This document shows positions 20,231 to 26,259 of a stretch of 26,259 bases of DNA, one piece after another. The stretch is from positions 1 to 26,259 of the forward strand of contig JAIPMN010036048.1 in the NCBI GenBank assembly GCA_020650975.1. The letters are read 5' to 3'. The position numbers and the translations under genes are program-made. Position 1 is the stretch's first letter. The number at the start of each line of letters is the position of its first letter. The stretch is from Apostichopus californicus (lineage: Eukaryota > Echinodermata > Holothuroidea > Aspidochirotida > Stichopodidae). The notes under the pieces are model-generated. The model did no database searches. It saw only the letters and a program-made list of their open reading frames with translations, and was not told the DNA's origin.

Positions 20231-20446
20231 CAAAATTGTGAAACAGAATTATCTGTAGATTGCAAAATAAGAAACAGCAAACTAAGAATACAGAACTTCT
20301 GTATAGTGATTGGTGTGTAAGAAGAAAGCGAACCCATCAAAATATATGTGGAAAGACAGATATTGGTGGAAAATGTTGAATTGAACATATGGCAGGGAGA
20401 TAATTATTCTACGAATTGTATATATCCCAATAGCTTGCCAGCCTGG

Positions 20447-20452
20447 AATAAA
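20447..20452 (+). promoter_or_regulatory. Candidate poly(A) signal for WDR4
   Basis: AATAAA about 215 nt after the WDR4 stop, followed by GT-rich sequence (GGTATTGTCATGT). Assignment is by position. Confidence 0.5.
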
Positions 20453-20534
20453 AGGTATTGTCATGTAAACATACCTGTGACTATTCTCTGGCATGATATG
20501 CTCAAGTGTTCCTGTCCTAAGTGCTATTGAGTTG

Positions 20535-20845
20535 GTACTAGGCAGTACATTCACATTATGTGCTACAGTCTATATCATGTATTAATGAGTAATGTGACAG
20601 TACCAGGCTGGACAGTCAAAAGGTGTCCATGTACAGTACATACTTGGCAGTACAGTCACATTCTGTGCTACAGCTTATATCATGTATTAATGGGTAATGT
20701 GCAGTACCAGGCTGGACAGTCAAAAGGTGGCCATGTACAGTACATACTAGGCAGTACAGTCACATTCTGTGCTACGGCCTACTGTATATCATGTATTGAT
20801 GTGTAATGTACAGTACCAGGCTGGACAGTCCATTTACAGTACATA
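20535..20845. repeat. Tandem repeat, about 104-109 bp
   Basis: Three units sharing CAGTACCAGGCTGGACAGTC (CTGGACAGTC at 20608, 20712 and 20821) and ACTAGGCAGTACAGTCACAT, then CTACAG..TATATCATGTATT. Short open frames here only reflect the repeat. Confidence 0.9.
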
Positions 20846-21008
20846 ATGGAGCTTTCTGGCTTTTCAAAGCACCTTATTGCTTCTGACAATCTATCCCTGT
20901 AACCTTGAAAGTTGGTGACTTTTTGGAAATGGATATATCAAGCTATACCTAGAAAATTGATTTATTTTGATTGTTTTGATGAAAATGTATCTCAGGTCAG
21001 AAAGATGG

Positions 21009-21135
21009 TTATGCGAGGTGTTCATTGAACTTCAGGGAAGATCAACAGATGGCTAGGAACATTGAAGGTTATGTGGGGTGTTCACTGATTTTCACGGAAG
21101 ATGAACAGATGGTTGCGAACATTGAAGGTTATGCG
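21009..21135. repeat. Two-copy repeat, about 58-60 bp
   Basis: GGTTATGYGRGGTGTTCA, continuing to GAAGAT.AACAGATGG and GAACATTGAA, occurs twice, followed by a partial third start at 21127. Confidence 0.8.
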
Positions 21136-21466
21136 GCTTTGTTTAATTGATTATTATATTAATATGATGATAGTAGACTATGTGAGATGGATCTCTTGAA
21201 GTTTAATGTGAACGTAGTTTACGCTGTTAATAAGGGGTTAGTGTATACCTGTGGTATCATAGATTTAGAATATTTGTTGGCTCAGGTGCTCCCAGATTGT
21301 TCATTGAAGCGTTGCTATGACAACTAGTTAAGATCTTTCACAACTACTGAGATATTAGACTTCCAGTCTTTGAAGGAAAAATATGTTGCCTCTGGTGTAA
21401 TCTTTTTCTTCATTGATGATGTAATCGAACATTGAAAACAGTTTATCAAGCCATTCTTAGGAACAC
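21136..21466. other. Intergenic, nothing recognised
   Basis: AT-rich unique sequence between two repeat arrays. No open frame, splice-bounded exon or RNA gene that I can support. Confidence 0.5.
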
Positions 21467-22196
21467 ACCTATTTATTGTGAATATAACCTACCAATACTA
21501 CGTACTAATGGTCCACATCGATCCACCCTCATATTTAATGGTTAGAATGTAACCTGCCAATACTATGTACTAATGGTCCACATCTTTACACCCTCACATT
21601 TAATGGTTAGAATGTAACCTACCAATACTACGTACTAATGGTCCACATCTTTCCACCCTCATATTTAATGGTTAGAATGTAACCTACTAATACTACGTAC
21701 TAATGGTCCACATCGATCCACCCTCATATTTAATGGTTAGAATGTAACCTGCCAATACTATGTACTAATGGTCCACATCTTTACACCCTCACATTTAATG
21801 GTTAGAATGTAACCTACCAATACTACGTACTAATGGTCCACATCTTTCCACCCTCATATTTAATGGTTAGAATGTAACCTACCAATACTACGTACTAATG
21901 GTCCACATCGATCCACCCTCATATTTAATGGTTAGAATGTAACCTGCCAATACTATGTACTAATGGTCCACATCTTTACACCCTCACATTAAATGGTTAG
22001 AATGTAACCTACCAATACTACGTACTAATGGTCCACATCGTTTCACCCTGACATTTAATGGTTAGAATGTAACCTACTAATACTATATACTAATGGTCCA
22101 CATCATTCCATCCTAACATTAAATGGTTAGAATGTAACCTACCAATACTACGTACTAATGGTCCACATCGATCCACCCTCACATTTAATGCTTAAA
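21467..22196. repeat. 65-bp satellite array with three-unit higher-order pattern
   Basis: Eleven units, with TACTAATGGTCCACATC beginning every 65 bp from 21503 to 22153 without a single length change. Variable positions (CGATCCACCCTCATATT, CTTTACACCCTCACATT, CTTTCCACCCTCATATT) follow the order A-B-C-A-B-C-A-B. The last three units are diverged, giving a 195-bp higher-order repeat. There is no spacer/repeat structure, so it is not a CRISPR array. Confidence 0.95.
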
Positions 22197-22667
22197 ATGC
22201 CTGGCCCATCTACGTCATAACTGGCGTAAGAAGCTGTAGATAAGTGAGTGAAGTGATGAAAGATGGTGATATTCCATGGGGTCTTCCCCAGAAGAATTGT
22301 AAATTCTATGATGGCCCAGATGAGACCTTGATGTTGATGACTCAGAAACACAAACTTCTAAATGATTAGTCAAAAACATTTTAACCTTCTATTTTTATTG
22401 CCAACTGGTCTATTTTTAAAATTAAAAGAACAAGAAACAACGCAAAGATGGCCTTATCCTAGTTGCTTGATGAGTTTAGACACTTATACATAGCTTAACA
22501 AGTTTAAGTGCTGAGTAATTTAAATCGGTTGAGGAAAAGATTCTCTGATTTCAGTCATGAATTAGGTTGATACTGCCTGATGGCACTTTTACTTGATATG
22601 GTTCCATTTCATTCTTATCTATATATTGTCATATTGAAATGATGCCTGCGGATCAGAATAAACATTT

Positions 22668-22673
22668 TTTATT
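22668..22673 (-). promoter_or_regulatory. Candidate poly(A) signal for the MSMB-like gene
   Basis: On the minus strand AATAAA lies about 56 nt after the MSMB-like stop codon. A second AATAAA on the same strand is at 22394-22399. Assignment is by position. Confidence 0.45.
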
Positions 22674-22728
22674 TGTCAATTGGCAGAGTTCCTTTGATCA
22701 GTTCATTAAAGATCATGTTGAAGTTGAA

Positions 22729-22867
22729 CTATCCAACCATACCAACCACATCACACGCCTCTTGATTATCTGTGGAAGCTGGAGTCAAGGACCAGGTGCA
22801 CTCCTCGTTATCAAATACCACTGCACAGTTATCTGAGTCTCTCACTTGGGGACGCATAGCACTGGAC
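22729..22867 (-). CDS. MSMB-like terminal exon
   Basis: Follows the minus-strand acceptor TTTATTCCTGCAG. Encodes SSAMRPQVRDSDNCAVVF, then DNEECTWSLTP, EACDVVGMVG and TAG. An open frame continues upstream of the acceptor to 22974 but lacks family features there, so the exon start is set at the AG. Confidence 0.72.
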
Positions 22868-23650
22868 CTGCAGGAATAAATGACCAAACATGTCATCATT
22901 AATGCTTCAAACATAAACCAAATACTCTCATGGATCTTGCAAGTTTGTTGGATAAAGGAGTGACTGCCAACCAAAATAACTAGAACCCTCTTTTTTCACC
23001 AAAAGTAAAAGTAAAGTAAGGATGATGACATGTATATGTTGTGGTCTCCTCTCTTGGCAGACTCTGCACTCCCAGCCAGAAATTGCCCCTCCCCTCCCTC
23101 CCCATCAAAACTGCTCTCGTCAGGGATGAGCCTGGGGTAAACAAAAAATCACGGAACTTTGCAAAAATTGCGGTATAGGCTCCAGTTTGTGTATGCTTAA
23201 GTGTGTTAGGATAAAAGTTTTTGTCCCCGAGGTAGAAAAGAAATCACGGATATTCCACGAAATCGCGGAAAAAGCTCATGCCTGTCTCGTATACCTCTGC
23301 AGTCATTTCGCAAGTAATTATCATTGATTTGGAAGTGGAAAAATTTTCTATCTGTCTGCTAATTTAATCAGAACATAATAGTCTATGTTAACCATTGATT
23401 GTCAGGAATGATGTCATTGTCACTTAAACAAATTGTACACGTAGCCAGCTACTCTAAGCAAAATGCCTGCTTTTATTTCATCTAGCGTGAAACCTGTACA
23501 GTAAGCGAAATGCCTGCTTTCATTACCTTTGACAACAATCGAAATATTCTCCGTCTTCCGAACAGGCGCAGTTTTGACAGGGAAAGTTTTCCTCGAAATA
23601 TTCGGGCTGGCACCTTGGATCATCTAAGCTGACAGGTGGATCGAATGAAC
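22729..23650 (-). CDS. Beta-microseminoprotein (MSMB/PSP94)-like gene, last two exons (5' end missing)
   Basis: Two minus-strand exons, 23650-23527 and 22867-22729, join in matching phase (AG + G gives Arg). They encode 86 residues after a split codon. The cysteine layout matches the family: a C-x2-C-x-C cluster (PCQNCAC), CC eight residues later, then NCAVVFDNEEC (C-x8-C, the same spacing as in vertebrate beta-microseminoprotein), then a last Cys 14 residues on. Nine of the family's ten cysteines are visible; the first, with the signal peptide, would lie in an upstream exon. Vertebrate members are small secreted proteins of seminal fluid and serum, some of which bind CRISP proteins. The function here is unknown. 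No upstream exon was found in 23651-26259; it may lie beyond the window. A MITE lies in the intron between the two exons. Confidence 0.72.
23121..23284. mobile_element. Small MITE with 11-bp TIRs and 6-bp target duplication
   Basis: CAGGGATGAGC at the left end and the reverse complement of CAGGCATGAGC at the right end (10 of 11 match) enclose 164 bp. The direct repeat TCTCGT flanks both sides (23115-23120 and 23285-23290). The interior has AATCACGGA words and no coding. CAGG-type termini suggest the hAT superfamily. It lies in the intron of the MSMB-like gene. Confidence 0.72.
23527..23650 (-). CDS. MSMB-like internal exon
   Basis: Encodes SFDPPVSLDDPRCQPEYF through NFPCQNCACSEDGEY to FDCCQ. 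On the minus strand the acceptor is TGATTGTGTTGATAG and the donor is GTAATG. The acceptor polypyrimidine tract is weak. The longer minus-strand open frame overlapping this exon (23623-23420) is in a different phase and is not the coding frame. Confidence 0.7.
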
Positions 23651-23900
23651 CTATCAACACAATCATATAAAAATGCTTAACCAAATTTTAAAATATAAAA
23701 ATGGAAAATTCCTTATCGACATAACATGAGAAAGCTTATAGATACATGCAAGAGTGTAATCCTATACATTACTTTCATACATTACAAAAGATGACAGTTG
23801 GTTTGGGTTTCCTATTTTCTGTTAAATTATTTGATTTGGACTAGTTGCGTGCAGGTCAGATGCCGGCAACCTCTGAGGGGGGTTATGGGACGGAGTTAAT

Positions 23901-24894
23901 CAGTGGCGTCGTGCCCATTGGGGCCCGGGGGGGCACGGGCCCCCCCAAATTTTGTCAAAGGTGTCATAAAATTTTGTCATAATTTAAAAAAAAAAGTGTT
24001 TTCGAACAGTGTCACGACTGAATTTCTTGTAGGGCCTACGAGAAATCGGGCTTCTGTTGACTGCTTGGTCAATGGTTGTTGATATTCAGTCAAACGAAAG
24101 AGTTAAATAATTACTGGTTGATACTAATGAACCAAATGTGCCATCAACGCTGCCATCGTTGAACAATATTATATATACGTAGTCCCAGAGTAAGTGCAAC
24201 CCGCTACCTTTGCCAAAGTCAGTCAATTTTCCATGAAAAAATGGCAAATTTTTCTAAGCCTGTAACAAAGTTCGGAAAGTTAAGATAAATGTAGTGAACA
24301 GAGATTATGGGACTCCATGTGAACTTCTTGCTATCAGTTCGCTAAAAGGTCCACCAGGATAAATTTTCCTCATGATCTGATAGGTAGTTTCGAAAAAATG
24401 AATAATAATAATCATTTCAAATACAGTCACAATTAACCTGGAAAATAATCACTTCATTATCGCACGTTTTACCTTAGGTTTCGCTACTTTCGCTTTTTCT
24501 GCCCATGTTTTCAAACGGCATAGCTCTTTCTTCACCCAGTCACCACTTCTCACGGGCATGGGCGGCGATCATGGATCAGCCAGCACAAAAATGTTTCGAT
24601 TTCTTAAATTTTGGGCGCTTCTGGGAGACGAGGAAGTGGTAAACTGAGGAATAAATGGCGATCACTTCCTTCGAGAATATTTCCCCCAAAAAAAATTTCC
24701 GGAAATTTTTATCAATTTTAGGGGTGTTGCTTACTGCCATAAGGCACGGGAAGTGCCGTTTCCTGCAATCTGAGGGGTCTGCCAGACGAAAAATTTTCTT
24801 GTACGCTACGCGCCAACCCGTGGTGGCGCTCCGCTTAGATAGTCATCACCTGCTCACGGGCCCCCCAAAAATTTATTTTCGCACGACGCCCCTG
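23901..24894. mobile_element. hAT-like element (~1 kb), non-autonomous or decayed
   Basis: The left end CAGTGGCGTCGTGC and the reverse complement of the right end, CAGGGGCGTCGTGC, match at 13 of 14. The match extends outward through AAT. Next to the left end is an internal palindrome GGGGCCCG/CGGGCCCC (23920-23943). CACGGGCCCCCC occurs near both ends in direct orientation. No transposase is recognisable: the 24655-25005 open frame shows no BED, hATC or RNase-H-like motif. I could not find a clear 8-bp target duplication, so the boundaries are tentative. It lies upstream of the visible MSMB-like exons. Confidence 0.6.
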
Positions 24895-25139
24895 ATTCAG
24901 ATATTGGGAAATATTTTAGCTAAGATCGGCTACCTGCATATCTACATTTTAATGTTTATGTCTCACAATTTTTTTCAGAAGAGATATCAAAATGAGAACG
25001 TTTGATATATAAGCCAGTGTTCCTCCACAGTCTTCAGATTTACAGGCTTTCAAATTTGCTCTTATTTGACTCAGTTCTTAACATCTGAAATTTATTAAAC
25101 CAACCAACGAAAACTTAGTGAACCTGTCTATGGCAAGAC

Positions 25140-25480
25140 AAATGGCCAATAAATCGAAACTGAACCGGGTTATCGGTTGATAATCCAGGTTTATCGATTC
25201 ATGATCCAGGTTTACAGTCGAGAATCCAAGTTTTTCGATCCATTAGCCTGGATTGTCGCCGATAAACCTGGAGTTTCGACTGATAAACCTATAGATTCTC
25301 GAATATTAGATGAGAAAGTCAATCGAAAATCCGAGATTTTCAATTGATAATCCAGGTTTATCAAAGTAATTTAGATAAACATGGATTATCGACCGAAATC
25401 CGGGTTTATTGGCGACAATCTGCAGGATTATCGACCGATAAACCTGGGATATCGAAAGATAAACCAGGCTTTTCGATTGC
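25140..25480. repeat. Quasi-palindromic 20-22-bp tandem array
   Basis: About fifteen units of the form TTTATCGATTGATAATCCAGG or its reverse complement (CCTGGTTTATC / GATAAACCTGG), so both orientations are mixed in one array. Several units are near-palindromes around TCGA. The short open frames on both strands here come from the repeat. Confidence 0.85.
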
Positions 25481-26259
25481 TTTGGCATTTGGTTTGCCAT
25501 ATACCAGTCTGTCTATTGCTCAAGTGAAAGTATAAATGAAGACATTCGGGTATAGGCTTACTGTGTTCCGTAAGGTACAAAATACCAAATGCTGCGGTAT
25601 ATGTCTACAAAAAATTGAATTAACTTTGATACAGAAAAGTAACATCCGTCGTCAGGTCCAGTTTTTTTTTCATTGGTCTAATCAATTTGACCGAGATTTG
25701 ACCTTCCATGTGCTCAGCATTTGTCAAAATCAAAGAAAGTGATGACTTAACATGTATGCCTTCAGTAACTGAGCATCAAAATTAACATATTCTTGGCAAT
25801 GGCAAAATGTGATGTGTTATATCATGATGACCATAGATGATCATAACTGGTAACCCTGGTAACTACAAATGTTAACATTTAATTTTTATTTTACAACAAT
25901 CAATAATAAATTGTAACTATGAAATAATCTAGGCATTACACAATAGTAATTCCACTAGCTGTTACAAATTTACAAGACATTGTAAATACTTAATGATCCC
26001 TTATTATGAATAAGTAAATTCAGTGTTACCAAGTAACGTTTCATGAAAAATGTAATAGTATATCATTAAAACAAATAAATTGTATTAACAAATCATTAAT
26101 CATTTAAAGAAATTACAATTCGTATGAAATAAAAATTTGTATATAATTGTATGTTAAAAATTCTTCATGTGTGGTACATCTTCGGGAGTTTGTGCATGTT
26201 GAGACGACGTACAATTAAGCCCATTAGTATGTTTAATTAATAATTCGTGATTACCCAAA
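25481..26259. other. AT-rich unique sequence to window end
   Basis: No gene, exon or repeat that I can support. I looked on the minus strand for a first exon or signal peptide of the MSMB-like gene and found none. The 25536-25742 plus-strand open frame resembles nothing I know. Confidence 0.5.

Noticed and set aside
21467..22196. CRISPR-like regular repeat
   Set aside because: Units are directly adjacent with no unique spacers, and the window is from a eukaryote.
23420..23623. 67-residue minus-strand open frame overlapping the MSMB-like exon
   Set aside because: Another frame of the same segment has the cysteine pattern and splices in phase to the next exon, so this one is a shadow.
24655..25005. 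116-residue open frame near the right end of the hAT-like element
   Set aside because: No transposase motif or other known domain. It runs through the GC-rich terminal repeat and past the element's end.

Overview
This window comes from a eukaryotic nuclear genome, most likely a marine invertebrate deuterostome. An echinoderm such as a sea cucumber is my best guess. The evidence is spliced genes with GT-AG introns, AT-rich introns full of minisatellites, LINE and tRNA-SINE debris, hAT-like elements with TIRs, and a gene set (death-effector-like exon, TRIM-like protein, beta-microseminoprotein-like protein) typical of that group. The species assignment is inference. There are no operons, bacterial genes or CRISPR arrays.

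Layout: 1-600 is a 57-bp minisatellite. It leads into a terminal exon (631-980, +) that looks like the C-terminal part of a death-effector domain protein. Bases 981-2670 are non-coding and include a self-complementary GATCAT-type array. A large terminal exon (2671-4163, +) encodes a TRIM-like protein with a degenerate B-box, a coiled coil and a probable beta-propeller-like C-terminus. Bases 4164-9559 are intergenic, with homopolymer C/A and G tracts, hairpins, a 5'-truncated LINE (minus strand) and one copy of a tRNA-derived SINE.

The best-supported gene is WDR4 (9560-20230, +), the non-catalytic subunit of the tRNA m7G46 methyltransferase. I reconstructed ten coding exons. All splice phases agree and the total is 1281 nt (426 aa plus stop). 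Most introns carry their own minisatellite. Two of these arrays incorporate sequence from an adjacent splice site, and the last intron ends in a LINE whose 3' tail sits directly against the exon 10 acceptor.

Downstream (20231-22700) are more satellites, including a perfectly spaced 65-bp array with a three-unit higher-order pattern. On the minus strand, 23650-22729 holds the last two exons of a beta-microseminoprotein (MSMB/PSP94)-like secreted cysteine-rich protein. They were recognised by cysteine spacing and have compatible splice phase. A small MITE with a 6-bp target duplication lies in the intron between these exons. A roughly 1-kb hAT-like element and a quasi-palindromic 20-22-bp array lie upstream of them. 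The 5' exons of this gene are not found in the window.

The genes do not form a pathway. WDR4 is housekeeping tRNA modification. The DED-like and TRIM-like exons, on the same strand about 1.7 kb apart, may belong to an innate-immunity or apoptosis gene neighbourhood. The MSMB-like gene is probably a secreted effector or binding protein.
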